Assembly (NCBI GenBank): GCA_021818995.1
Contig: JAKASP010000001.1
Span: 93,381 to 157,380, forward strand
Direction: 5' to 3'
Length of the DNA: 64,000 bases
Origin: Microcaldota archaeon
Lineage (GTDB): Archaea > Micrarchaeota > Micrarchaeia > Micrarchaeales > CABMGC01
A model generated the notes under the pieces. That model was given only the letters and a program-made list of their open reading frames with translations. It had not been told where the DNA came from and did not search any database. The position numbers and the translations under genes are program-made. Shown here piece after piece: positions 27,876-37,277 of this stretch. Within the stretch, counting starts at the first letter, position 1, and every line of letters starts with the position of its first letter.

Positions 27876-28742
27876 ATGCTTCCGGACTGGCTTGCCATCA
27901 AGCCCGCCAACACAGAGAAGTACGGCGAGATAAAGGATACTATAAACAACCTCGGCCTGCACACGGTCTGCGTCGAGGCGCACTGTCCCAACATAACCGA
28001 GTGCTGGAGCGCGGGCACAGCCACGTTCATGATACTCGGCGGCACCTGCACCAGGGGCTGCAGATTCTGCGCTGTAAAGAAGAGCGCAATCGGCGAGGGC
28101 ATAGACATGCTGGAACCCACTAAGCTTGCCGCGGTAATCAAGAAGTGGGGCCTTGACTACGTGGTCCTCACCTCCGTATGCAGGGACGACCTGCCAGATC
28201 AGGGCTCCGGCCACTTCGCGGCCTGCGTCAGGGAGATCAAGAAAGTACGCGCAAACACACTTGTAGAGGTACTGATACCTGACTTCAGGGGCGACGTCTC
28301 GTGCCTGCAGCGGATCGTAGACGCGAAGCCTGACGTGATAGGGCACAACATAGAGACTGTAGAGCAGCTTTCGCCACAAATCAGGGACAGGAGGGCTAAT
28401 TATTGGCAGTCGCTGAAGGTTTTGCAGACCTCCAAGCAGCTTGACAGGCGCATCTACACAAAGTCGGCCATGATGCTTGGCGTGGGCGAGACAGAGGAGG
28501 AGATAATCAAGGCGCTGCAGGACCTGCGCGCCAACGGCGTGGACTTCGTTGCCATAGGCCAGTACCTCAGGCCCTCGCAGCACCACTACGAGGTGAAAGA
28601 ATACGTGACCCCTGAGAAGTTCGAGCGCCTCAGGAAGAAGGCCCTTGAGCTTGGCTTCCTCTACGTGGCCGCAGGGCCGTTCGTCAGGAGCTCGTACAAG
28701 GCAGGGGAGTACTTCATTAAGACTCTTATGAAGAACAGATGA
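27876..28742 (+). CDS. lipA: Lipoyl synthase
   Basis: LHTVCVEAHCPNITECW, GGTCTRGCRFCAV radical-SAM, GHNIETV, LGVGETEEEI. Confidence 0.95.
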   Translation: MLPDWLAIKPANTEKYGEIKDTINNLGLHTVCVEAHCPNITECWSAGTATFMILGGTCTRGCRFCAVKKSAIGEGIDMLEPTKLAAVIKKWGLDYVVLTSVCRDDLPDQGSGHFAACVREIKKVRANTLVEVLIPDFRGDVSCLQRIVDAKPDVIGHNIETVEQLSPQIRDRRANYWQSLKVLQTSKQLDRRIYTKSAMMLGVGETEEEIIKALQDLRANGVDFVAIGQYLRPSQHHYEVKEYVTPEKFERLRKKALELGFLYVAAGPFVRSSYKAGEYFIKTLMKNR

Positions 28743-28772
28743 GCACGCAGCTTGGATAGGGAATCATTAATA

Positions 28773-28788
28773 CAAGAACTATTTCTTG
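28773..28788. terminator. Possible bidirectional terminator hairpin CAAGAA-ctat-TTCTTG
   Basis: Perfect 6-bp stem between convergent genes with T-rich 3' flank. Confidence 0.35.
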
Positions 28789-28808
28789 AACTAGTTTTGT
28801 CGATAAAC

Positions 28809-29591
28809 TTATTGAAGAACTACATGATCTGTATGTGTGTAAGGTCTGTATTCTAAATCTGAATAAGTGATCACAACATCTATTCCAGTGGCTATTTCAA
28901 CTCTATCAATATCATCTAGATAAAATTGTGGAGTTTTAAAACCAGATTCTATACTACCCAGATGTTGTTCGAGATTTTGTTCAATCGGAGAATTTTGAAC
29001 CTGTTGGTTAGTTTGAAACTGCATGTTTTTCCTGTACCATTTTATCTGAATTAAAACATTCAAAGCTTTGCCTCCTGAATTTTCAACAAACCACTCGTAC
29101 CTATCGATTAAACCAAGGAACTTTGTTTCTATTTTACGAAAGTTGAGTTTCGGTTTGAGACGCTCTATTGTTTGGAAGCGTTCCGCCCGGTCTTGAACGT
29201 TTTGTTTTGCTAATGTATCTGAAATCTCTTGAAGTTTTGATGTGGTAGCATCAAGTTTCTCTGCTACATTTCCAATGTTCTGATTAAATGATTTTATCTC
29301 GTCTTGGCTTGACTGATATATTCGTTCGTTACTTGTGGCCATGATTAAAGCCAGAACATATATTGTTAGAAGTAGTGTCGTTATTTGCAGATAAAATTGT
29401 TCAAAGGCAGAGTTGCTGTATAAAAAGACAAACAAATTTGTTATTAAATAGAGAGATAGAAAACCTGCAAGAGCGAACCAACCGTTCTTGATGGTTAAAT
29501 TTTTGTACAGTCTGTCAAAATAGCTCATTAAAACACATTCCCTTCTGCCAAATTGAGTAATCATTCTTAGTTTGACAAGCCTTATTAACAA
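28809..29591 (-). CDS. AT-rich two-TM plus coiled-coil protein, unknown (likely start at internal MSYFDRLYKNL)
   Basis: Two hydrophobic segments, then EKLDATTSKLQEISDTLAKQ coiled coil and beta-rich C-terminal domain. Confidence 0.6.
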   Translation of the reverse strand: MLIRLVKLRMITQFGRRECVLMSYFDRLYKNLTIKNGWFALAGFLSLYLITNLFVFLYSNSAFEQFYLQITTLLLTIYVLALIMATSNERIYQSSQDEIKSFNQNIGNVAEKLDATTSKLQEISDTLAKQNVQDRAERFQTIERLKPKLNFRKIETKFLGLIDRYEWFVENSGGKALNVLIQIKWYRKNMQFQTNQQVQNSPIEQNLEQHLGSIESGFKTPQFYLDDIDRVEIATGIDVVITYSDLEYRPYTHTDHVVLQ

Positions 29592-29643
29592 ATAAGTATT
29601 ATTGTTTCTAGCTCTAGCAATCTATTTTGGCGAATGCGGTGAT

Positions 29644-30528
29644 ATGAAAGTCAGCATTGCAGGAATGCGTGATTTACGCCTAGCAGCCACGCCTAGGGGT
29701 CTGTACTCAGACAAGAGACGAAATGGCCGTATACTCGTGATCGGCGGCAGTTCTCGGTTCCACGGAGCTCCTGTCCTTGTCTCCAACGCCGCTTATCTTA
29801 CCCTTGCCGCGATGCGCACCGGAACTGGCTACGCGATAACCTGCGTGCCCAAGAGCATCGTCTCACCTGTGCGTAAACTTTCACCTAACCTGATAGTCAG
29901 GCCGCTGAGCGGCGAGAATCTGAACAGCAGGGACCTGCAGGAGCTGAAGGGCGAGGCGCAGCGTGCAGACTGCATAGTCATTGGCCCGGGGCTGGGCAGG
30001 TCCAGGGCCACGATCAGGACCATAGCCAGGCTGATCTCTTACTGTCTGAAGCTCGAGAAGAGACTGCTGATAGACGCCGATGCCATACTCGCTGTTGGCT
30101 CAGTGCACAGGAAGCTGGGCAAGAACGTGCTGATAACTCCCAACGACTCCGAGTTCCACAGGCTGAGCAAGGCAGAGCTCGTGGACAGGGAGGCGCGCAT
30201 AGAGGCTGCGAAGAAGCTTGCGATCAGACTGAACGCCAACGTCCTGCTCAAGGGCCACGTTACGATAATCAGCGACGGCAAACGCGTCAAACTCGTCGAG
30301 TCAAGGACAGCTACGCTTGCCACGATGGGCACAGGTGACGTGCTCTCTGGCATAATAGGCGGCTACATGACCCGCAACGGCAACGCGTTCGTGTCAGCGG
30401 TTGCCGGAGCCTACCTGCAGGCCAGGATAGGAGACCTGCTCTACAAGGAGAAGGGCTACCATGCGATTGCGACCGATGTACTTGACTATATTCCTAAGAT
30501 TCTGAAGAAATTCGACAGGACTGCCTGA
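29644..30528 (+). CDS. nnrD: ADP-dependent NAD(P)H-hydrate dehydratase
   Basis: RILVIGGSSRFHGAPVL, IGPGLGRS, TPNDSEFHRL, LATMGTGDVLSGIIGGY. Confidence 0.9.
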   Translation: MKVSIAGMRDLRLAATPRGLYSDKRRNGRILVIGGSSRFHGAPVLVSNAAYLTLAAMRTGTGYAITCVPKSIVSPVRKLSPNLIVRPLSGENLNSRDLQELKGEAQRADCIVIGPGLGRSRATIRTIARLISYCLKLEKRLLIDADAILAVGSVHRKLGKNVLITPNDSEFHRLSKAELVDREARIEAAKKLAIRLNANVLLKGHVTIISDGKRVKLVESRTATLATMGTGDVLSGIIGGYMTRNGNAFVSAVAGAYLQARIGDLLYKEKGYHAIATDVLDYIPKILKKFDRTA

Positions 30529-30574
30529 ACGAGCCTGTTTAAGCGTTGCCATGCCAATGTGAGCGGCGATAAAT

Positions 30575-30796
30575 ATGGAAAAGGGATACGCATTCCTCTG
30601 GAACTGGCTGGACACAAGAAGCGCATACTTCTGGGGAGTTGGAGTTGGGCTGATAATTGCCTGGGTAACAAGCGGCATAGCCTATTTGAAGAGCTATCAG
30701 TCTCCGGTGCTACTAGACTTGGTTATACTTGAGTTTGTTGTAAGCGTGATAATGATGGCGGTGGCATTTCTCATAAATACCAAAAGAAGAAAGTAG
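30575..30796 (+). CDS. Small two-TM protein, unknown
   Basis: Hydrophobic ORF with upstream space. Confidence 0.5.
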   Translation: MEKGYAFLWNWLDTRSAYFWGVGVGLIIAWVTSGIAYLKSYQSPVLLDLVILEFVVSVIMMAVAFLINTKRRK

Positions 30797-30801
30797 AAAG
30801 A

Positions 30802-31548
30802 CTACCTGCTGAAGTTCCACGCATCTGTGGCGTAAACTGTTCTCGCAAGTTCGCTCGCCCTGCTCTCCTCCTCTCCGCTCAGGCTGCCTTGCTTGTACTC
30901 CTTGCCCTTGGTGAATCCCTTCAGCAGCGCCTCATACGTCTCCTCTATAGATGCGCTCGAATACTTCGATACCGATGTCACCCTCTCCTCAACGCTCTTT
31001 ATCATCTTGTCAGAGATCTTCTCTGCGCTCACGTTCAGCAACGAGAACATGCGCTTGACATCGGTGCTGTAGAGCACCGTTCCGTGCTGCAGGAGCACGC
31101 CCTGCTTCCTTGTCTGCGCATTTCCTGATATCTTCCTGCCCTGCACGAGTATGTCGTTTATCGGGACGAAGGTTGCCTCAATGCCAAGAGTCTTCAAGCC
31201 TGCGATTATCCAGTCGCAGATGAAAGCATAGCTTTCTCTTATTCCGTGGGGAAAAAGTGACTCAGGAGCTATGACGCTGTATGTTATCTCGCCGTCAAGG
31301 TCGTGATATACGGCGCCGCCACCAGTTATGCGCCTTATGTAATTGACGCCGAGCTCTCTGCACTTTGCCGTGTTCACTTCCTTCTCCATGCTCTGGAAGG
31401 TGCCTATGGAGACTGCGCTGGGCTTCCACCTGTAGAACCTTATCGTTGGCTCAGCCTTTCCGTCCCTCACGTGCTCCAGTATGGCCTCATCTGTGCCCAT
31501 GTTCGTGTACGCGTCGTGTATCTCCAATGGGATTACTCGCCACTTCAT
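30802..31548 (-). CDS. lplA: Lipoate-protein ligase A, catalytic domain
   Basis: RFYRWKPSAVSIGTFQ, RRITGGGAVYHDLDGEITYS, NDILVQGRKISGNAQTR. Confidence 0.93.
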   Translation of the reverse strand: MKWRVIPLEIHDAYTNMGTDEAILEHVRDGKAEPTIRFYRWKPSAVSIGTFQSMEKEVNTAKCRELGVNYIRRITGGGAVYHDLDGEITYSVIAPESLFPHGIRESYAFICDWIIAGLKTLGIEATFVPINDILVQGRKISGNAQTRKQGVLLQHGTVLYSTDVKRMFSLLNVSAEKISDKMIKSVEERVTSVSKYSSASIEETYEALLKGFTKGKEYKQGSLSGEEESRASELARTVYATDAWNFSR

Positions 31549-31913
31549 CTGTATCCGTCCTCAGTGTTCTTTTTCATTCTTGCCTTGACGAGCCTCTTTA
31601 TGAGCCGGACAGGAATCTTTTTGTCCAAAGGAAGGTGTATTGCTGATTTTGTAGTAGTGTAACCTGCAAGTTCCTTCCTGTGCTCCGCAATGATTGGCGG
31701 TCGCAGGTAGAGGCCGATGTGCGTCTTCATGAGGCCGAACCATGCCACATTGCCCCTGTCGTAGCCTGGCATCCCGTAGCCTATGCTTTCCGCGGCATCA
31801 GGCGCCACCTCCCTTATCGCGGCCCTCACCTCCCTGAGCTTACCCTGAGCGCTCTTGGGCGCTCTTGCGATGTATGCGTCTACGCTCTTTGGTCCGTTCT
31901 TCATGCTCTTCAT
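31545..31913 (-). CDS. DUF1801-like protein
   Basis: VRAAIREVAPDAAESIGYGMPGYDRGNVAWFGLMKTHIGLYLRP. Confidence 0.8.
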   Translation of the reverse strand: MKSMKNGPKSVDAYIARAPKSAQGKLREVRAAIREVAPDAAESIGYGMPGYDRGNVAWFGLMKTHIGLYLRPPIIAEHRKELAGYTTTKSAIHLPLDKKIPVRLIKRLVKARMKKNTEDGYR

Positions 31914-32194
31914 TTCTTCACCGCCATCCTTATCGTCTCCGCGATCGCGTCAGGAGTTACGCCTATCAGCTCCGCGTTGTTCATCGCGAGTACCTTCGCT
32001 ATCTTGCCGGATATCTCGTCCTTCTTCGCCCTTGGGCTCGTTCCTACTAATGCCTTCTCTATCCTTGGCAGCGTCTCCTCCGGATGTAGGAAGAAATCGC
32101 CAAGGATTTGCACGCTTCTTATCTTTGGCCCGTAGACCAATCTAACGCTGACCATCTTTCCCCCTGGAACCTTCTGCTCTGCGAAGCCCTCCAC
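31910..32194 (-). CDS. lplB: Lipoate-protein ligase accessory/C-terminal subunit (LplB-like)
   Basis: KVPGGKMVSVRLVYGPKIRSVQILGDFFLHPEETLPRIEKALVG. Confidence 0.8.
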   Translation of the reverse strand: MEGFAEQKVPGGKMVSVRLVYGPKIRSVQILGDFFLHPEETLPRIEKALVGTSPRAKKDEISGKIAKVLAMNNAELIGVTPDAIAETIRMAVKK

Positions 32195-32244
32195 GTATGA
32201 ACTATCCGCAAAAGGTATTTAAGAATTAGGCGAGCATTCCGTGC

Positions 32245-32562
32245 ATGGCATTGCAGAAACTTGGGATAAACAGGAAGGACCTGAAGGAGGACTCGCCCAC
32301 TGGGGCTGAGGCCGGCGGGAAGAAGCTTGCCGTTGTGCTGCACAAGGGCAAGGTCTTCGCCATATACGCTGTCTGCACGCACGAAGGCGGCCCGCTTGAG
32401 GAGGGTTCCATGGATGGCGACGAGATAATCTGCCCTTGGCACTCCGGCGCATACAACATAATGACCGGCAAAGCGGACGAGAATACGAACTGGGTCCACG
32501 ACACGCCTGTGTACAAAATAGTTGAGGACAAGGCGAGCGGAGACCTCTCTGTTGAGCTTTAG
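32245..32562 (+). CDS. Rieske-type [2Fe-2S] ferredoxin
   Basis: CTHEGGPL...CPWHSGAYNI. Confidence 0.93.
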   Translation: MALQKLGINRKDLKEDSPTGAEAGGKKLAVVLHKGKVFAIYAVCTHEGGPLEEGSMDGDEIICPWHSGAYNIMTGKADENTNWVHDTPVYKIVEDKASGDLSVEL

Positions 32563-32564
32563 TC

Positions 32565-33926
32565 CTACTTTCCGTAGAAGTAGTGTATCGACCTGCCGAG
32601 CGCAGCCTCCGCTGCCTCCTGCAGCGCCTCGCTGTACGTAGGATGCGGGTGTATCGAGTCTGCGATGTCCTCAAGTGTCGCGCCCATCTCTATCGCCACC
32701 ACAGCCTCCGCGATTATATCGCCTGCATCGTCAGATACTATCTCCACACCCTTCACTATATTGTCAACATCAGCGGCTATCTTCACGAAGCCGTTGGTCG
32801 CATTCAGGGCTATCGCCCTTCCCAGCGCTGTTAGCGGGAACTTTGTGACCTTTATTCCCTCTCCCTCGAGCGTGCCTGCTATCGCGATCTCGGGATCCGA
32901 GAAGATGACAGCTGGAACCACTAGGTTGTCGTAGCTCGCGTTCTGCCCTGCGGCAACCTCCGCAGCCACTATGCCCTGACGCATCGCCTTGTGCGCGAGC
33001 ATAGGCTCGCCTATCACGTCGCCTATCGCGAGTATGTTCGGATCTGTCGTCCTGAGCGCGTTGTCGACTTTGATGAACCCCCTATCGTCTAGCTTCGCCT
33101 CCGTGCTCCCTATCTCCAGGCCGTCTGTGAACGGCGAGAGGCCCACGGCCACGACTATCAGCTCCGCATCGATCTTCTCTCCGCTGCTGAGCGTGACAGA
33201 CGACGCGTCATGCGACGCCGGGGTCGCGCCGGTGTAGATCTTCACGCCCAGTTCCGCCATCTTCTTCTTCACGAGCTCTACGGCATCGCGGTCGAACTTG
33301 GAGAGCACATCAGACCTTGCGACTATGCTCACCTTTGTCCCGAACTTGGCGTACAGGGTGCCTATCTCGACCGAGACGTAGCCTGCGCCGATTATCGCCA
33401 TGCTCTTCGGTATGTGGTCGAGCATGAGCGCCTTCTTGTAGTCTATTATGTTGCCCCCGAACTCGAAGCCCTTCAGCACAGTTGGCTCTGAGCCAGTCGC
33501 TATTATCGCCTTCTTGAAGTCTATGCTCGATCCTCCGCCTATCTGCAGGGAGGTCGAGGACATGAAAACAGCTGTTCCCTTCACCACTTCAACGCCGTTG
33601 GACTTGCACAGGAAGGCGACGCCGTCCTCCAGCTTCTTCGACGCGTTCATGCGCCAGTTGTAGAGCTCGCTTCCGTTTATGCTCACGTTCCCCGCATGTA
33701 TGCCGAAGTTCTGCGCGTGCTGTATCTCGTAGAACATGTCCGCGACCTTGATCATCGTCTTCGAGGGTATGCAGGCGTAGTTTAGGCAGTGGCCGCCGAG
33801 CTTCTCCTTCTCGATCAGCGCCACGCTCTTGCCCAGCTGCGCAGCGTGTATCGCGGCGAAGTAGCCGCCCACTCCTCCGCCTATGACCGCTATGTCAACA
33901 GCTTCAGGAAGAGAGCCCATTACCAT
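32565..33926 (-). CDS. lpd: Dihydrolipoamide dehydrogenase (E3)
   Basis: GGGVGGYFAAIHAAQLG, GGHCLNYACIPSKT, HPHPTYSE. Confidence 0.95.
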   Translation of the reverse strand: MVMGSLPEAVDIAVIGGGVGGYFAAIHAAQLGKSVALIEKEKLGGHCLNYACIPSKTMIKVADMFYEIQHAQNFGIHAGNVSINGSELYNWRMNASKKLEDGVAFLCKSNGVEVVKGTAVFMSSTSLQIGGGSSIDFKKAIIATGSEPTVLKGFEFGGNIIDYKKALMLDHIPKSMAIIGAGYVSVEIGTLYAKFGTKVSIVARSDVLSKFDRDAVELVKKKMAELGVKIYTGATPASHDASSVTLSSGEKIDAELIVVAVGLSPFTDGLEIGSTEAKLDDRGFIKVDNALRTTDPNILAIGDVIGEPMLAHKAMRQGIVAAEVAAGQNASYDNLVVPAVIFSDPEIAIAGTLEGEGIKVTKFPLTALGRAIALNATNGFVKIAADVDNIVKGVEIVSDDAGDIIAEAVVAIEMGATLEDIADSIHPHPTYSEALQEAAEAALGRSIHYFYGK

Positions 33927-33928
33927 TG

Positions 33929-35152
33929 CTAACCCAGCTTTTTGAGGAAGTCGCCGTCCTCCAGGTATTTCATTATCGCGTTCGCGAACTTCACAGCCTC
34001 TGCGCCGTCCACTACCCTGTGGTCGAAGCTGAGCGAGATCGGGAGCACCTTGCCTGCCGTCACCGCCCCACCCTTCACCACCGGCATGTCCTTTATCATG
34101 TGTATCCCGAGTATCGCCACCTCCGGGTAGTTTATCATCGGCACCGAGAGGAAGCCGCCGCCCAGGCTGCCTATGTTCGTGATCGTGAAGGTGCTGTCGC
34201 GCATCTCGTCTATGGTTATCGTCTCATCGAGTATCTTCTTGTGAAGCTCCTGCACCTCATTGGCTATGTCCATCACGCCCTTCTTGTCCGCGTTCTTTAT
34301 GACCACTACCTTGAGCCCGTCCTTCGCCTCTGCTGCGAACCCGATGTTGTAATACTTCTTTACTATTATCTCCTGCTTCTCGTGGTCGTAGCTAGCGTTG
34401 AAGTGCGGGTTCTCCTTGAGCGCCTGTATCACGGCCTTCGTTATGTACGGAAGGAATGTCAGCTTGACGCCCTGCTTCTCGGCGTCCGGCTTCTTAGCTG
34501 CCACTATGCCGACCAGCTGCGTCGCGTCGAGCATGTCCATGTGCACCGCCCTCGGTATCGTCCACGATAGTTCCATGTTCTTCGCTATCGCCTTCCTTGT
34601 CATAGACATCGGCTCCCTCGCCACCTCGCCGCCGTGCTGCTGCTCGAGCTCCTCGGAGAACTTCGGAAGCGGCCTTGACTGGAGTTCTGCTCCGTGCGCC
34701 ATTCCGCGAATATCATTCTCGAGTATGCGTCCGTTAGGGCCGGTTCCAGATATCTTGCTGAGATCAACGTTGAGGTCGTGTGCCAGTTTCCTGACAGACG
34801 GCGTGGCCATCGGCTCCTTTGCCGGAGGAACGGCCTTCTGCGGCTGCGCTATGGCTTGCTTCTGTACCGGTTTTGCTGTGGGCTGCGCCGCCTGCTGCGC
34901 GGGGGCCGCCTTGAGCTCATCCGGCGTCCCAATCTGCGCAACAAGATCTCCGACATGAACTGTCGTGTTCTCCTGCGCTGCTATCTTAAGAGTGCCTGAT
35001 ATCGGTGCTGGCACGTTGACCACTGCCTTGTCTGTCTCAACCTGAACCACAGACTGGTCCTCCTTCACCTGGTCCCCGTCCTTGACAAGCCACTTCCTGA
35101 TGTGGCCCTCGGTTATGCCTTCGCCGACGTCCACGAATCTTATCTCCTTCAT
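33929..35152 (-). CDS. Dihydrolipoamide acyltransferase (E2)
   Basis: Lipoyl domain QVETDKAVVNVPAP, PSBD ATPSVRKLAHDLNVDLSKISGTGPNGRILENDI, catalytic SFDHRVVDG. Confidence 0.95.
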   Translation of the reverse strand: MKEIRFVDVGEGITEGHIRKWLVKDGDQVKEDQSVVQVETDKAVVNVPAPISGTLKIAAQENTTVHVGDLVAQIGTPDELKAAPAQQAAQPTAKPVQKQAIAQPQKAVPPAKEPMATPSVRKLAHDLNVDLSKISGTGPNGRILENDIRGMAHGAELQSRPLPKFSEELEQQHGGEVAREPMSMTRKAIAKNMELSWTIPRAVHMDMLDATQLVGIVAAKKPDAEKQGVKLTFLPYITKAVIQALKENPHFNASYDHEKQEIIVKKYYNIGFAAEAKDGLKVVVIKNADKKGVMDIANEVQELHKKILDETITIDEMRDSTFTITNIGSLGGGFLSVPMINYPEVAILGIHMIKDMPVVKGGAVTAGKVLPISLSFDHRVVDGAEAVKFANAIMKYLEDGDFLKKLG

Positions 35153-35156
35153 TTGG

Positions 35157-36131
35157 TCATTCCTTCATTATCTTGTCGATCGCTTCCGCGACCTTCTTCT
35201 CTGTCGGAACATAAAACCTTTCGTATCCAGGGTCAGGATATGGGAAACTTGGCGATGCCACGCGCATTATCGGGGCCTCGAGGTCATATATCGCCTTCTC
35301 TGCCACCCTCGCCGCTATCTCGGCTCCCACGCCGAAGCTGAGCGGCGCCTCGTGGACTATCAGAAGCCTTGTCGTCTTCTTCACGCTCGCGAGTATCGTT
35401 GCCTCGTCCAGAGGGTTTATCGTGCGCAGGTCTATTATCTCGGCGTCGGTCTTCTTGCTCTCGATCACGTTCTTGACTACCGGCACCATCGTGCCGTAGG
35501 TGACGATCGTCAGCTTGCCTCCCTCCTTCACCACGTTCGCCTTGCCTATGGGCACATCGTAAGCGCCATCGGGCACCTCCTCCTTGAAGAGCCTGTATAG
35601 TTTGGTTGGCTCAAGGAAGAGCACTGGATCCTCGAGCTTCGAGGCCGCGATCAGCAGGCCTTTCGCATCGTACGGCCCAGATGGCTCGACGACTATGAGC
35701 CCGCCGATATGCGCGTAGAGCGCCTCGGGGCTCTCGGAGTGGTGCTCCAGCGCCCTCACCCCGCCGCTGACCGGTGTCCTGACGATCATGGGAATCTTGA
35801 GCGTGGACCTTGTCCTCATCCTGTACCTAGCCGCGTGGCTGACCAGCTGGTCAAAGCCAAGGTACATGAAGCCAGCGAACTGTATCTCGGGTATGGGATG
35901 CATGCCGGCCATGGCCATGCCTATTGATGCGCCTATTATCCCTGATTCCGCGAGCGGAGTGTCCATCACCCTGTCCTCGCCGAACTTCGCCTGCAGGCCG
36001 TCGGTCACCCTGAAGACGCCGCCGTCCTTGCCTATGTCCTCTCCGAGCAGCACGCTCTTGCTGTCCTGCTTGAGTATCGTTGCCAGTGCGTCGTTCAGCG
36101 CCGATACCATGTTCATCTGCATAATCGTCAT
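35157..36131 (-). CDS. 2-oxoacid (pyruvate) dehydrogenase E1 beta
   Basis: VLLGEDIGKDGGVFRVT, DTPLAESGIIGASIGMAM, FLEPTKLYR. Confidence 0.95.
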   Translation of the reverse strand: MTIMQMNMVSALNDALATILKQDSKSVLLGEDIGKDGGVFRVTDGLQAKFGEDRVMDTPLAESGIIGASIGMAMAGMHPIPEIQFAGFMYLGFDQLVSHAARYRMRTRSTLKIPMIVRTPVSGGVRALEHHSESPEALYAHIGGLIVVEPSGPYDAKGLLIAASKLEDPVLFLEPTKLYRLFKEEVPDGAYDVPIGKANVVKEGGKLTIVTYGTMVPVVKNVIESKKTDAEIIDLRTINPLDEATILASVKKTTRLLIVHEAPLSFGVGAEIAARVAEKAIYDLEAPIMRVASPSFPYPDPGYERFYVPTEKKVAEAIDKIMKE

Positions 36132-37205
36132 CTATTGCCAGAAGTCCGCAGCAACTCCCGCGTCGAGCTCCTCCTTAAGCGTCTCTGGAATGAAGCTGTA
36201 TACGTTCTCGAACATGCTCTTTGGATCCGGCTTGAACTGCTCGGCCTTCTCTACAGCTGCGTCTATGAGCTTGAGCTGCTCGTCAGCGGTCTGCTTCTCC
36301 ATCTCGTCGTTCCAGAATCCCTTCTTCGTGAGGTACGCCTTCACCCTTGCTATCGGGTCCTTGAGCTTCCATGCCGCTACCTCCTCGTCGCTCCTGTACT
36401 TCGTAGGGTCGTCCGCGGTCGTGTGCATGCTCATCCTGTAGGTCACGCACTCTATCAGCGTCGGTCCAATCTTGGCATTAGCTATTGCCTCGCTAGTGGC
36501 CTTGTATACCGCAATCAGGTCGTTGCCGTCAACCTGCACGCCCTTTATCCCAGCAGCTATGGCCTTCTGTGCGAGCGTCTGCGCTGCGGTCTGCTTGCTC
36601 CTCGGCACAGAGATCGCCCACTGGTTGTTCTCTATTATCACGACCACCGGCGCCTTCCAGACTCCTGCGAAGTTTAGAGCTTCGTAGAAGTCGCCCTCCG
36701 ATGTTCCGCCATCGCCAACGTACGTGACAACAGCAGCGTCCTTGTTCATGTGCTTGAGCGCGAACGCGATTCCGGTCGCGTGCGGCAGCTGCGTTGCCAC
36801 CGGAACGCAGACCGCTGTGCCGTTGAAGTTCTCCGGTATCTTGCCGCCGTCCTCGTATCCCTTCCAGTAGATGAAGAAGTTGTCGAGCGGAAAGTTCCTG
36901 ACTAGGAAGACGCCGTGCTGCCTGAAGTTAGGCACAAAGACGTCCTGGTTCCTGAGCGCGAACGCGCTCCCTATCTGCGTAGCCTCCTCGCCGATGAGCG
37001 GGGCGTATGTTGCTGCCCTTCCCTGCCTCTGCAGGCTGAGCATCTTAGCGTCAAGCGCGCGCGCGAAGAGCATGTACTTGTACATCTCCACGATCTTCTG
37101 GTCGGTAAGGTCCTTTGGGAAGTTCGCCTGGTCGACGTTCCCCTGCTCGTCCATAACCTGCAGGTTGTCTATCGCTCCCTCGAACACTCTCTTTATCAGA
37201 AACAC
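36132..37205 (-). CDS. 2-oxoacid (pyruvate) dehydrogenase E1 alpha
   Basis: TPP motif VGDGGTSEGDFYEALNFAGVWKAPVVVIIENNQWAIS. Confidence 0.95.
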   Translation of the reverse strand: MFLIKRVFEGAIDNLQVMDEQGNVDQANFPKDLTDQKIVEMYKYMLFARALDAKMLSLQRQGRAATYAPLIGEEATQIGSAFALRNQDVFVPNFRQHGVFLVRNFPLDNFFIYWKGYEDGGKIPENFNGTAVCVPVATQLPHATGIAFALKHMNKDAAVVTYVGDGGTSEGDFYEALNFAGVWKAPVVVIIENNQWAISVPRSKQTAAQTLAQKAIAAGIKGVQVDGNDLIAVYKATSEAIANAKIGPTLIECVTYRMSMHTTADDPTKYRSDEEVAAWKLKDPIARVKAYLTKKGFWNDEMEKQTADEQLKLIDAAVEKAEQFKPDPKSMFENVYSFIPETLKEELDAGVAADFWQ

Positions 37206-37277
37206 ACCCCATTACACGTTGCAATAAAAGAGATATATTCGTTTCCGTGGACAACATACCTTATTGGAGGCAGTGCG

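Noticed and set aside
33926-34570. Plus-strand 214-aa ORF over E2 gene (and similar ORFs at 5002, 43435, 45606, 53177, 59494)
   Set aside because: His/Leu/Tyr/Arg-rich shadows opposite strongly supported genes.
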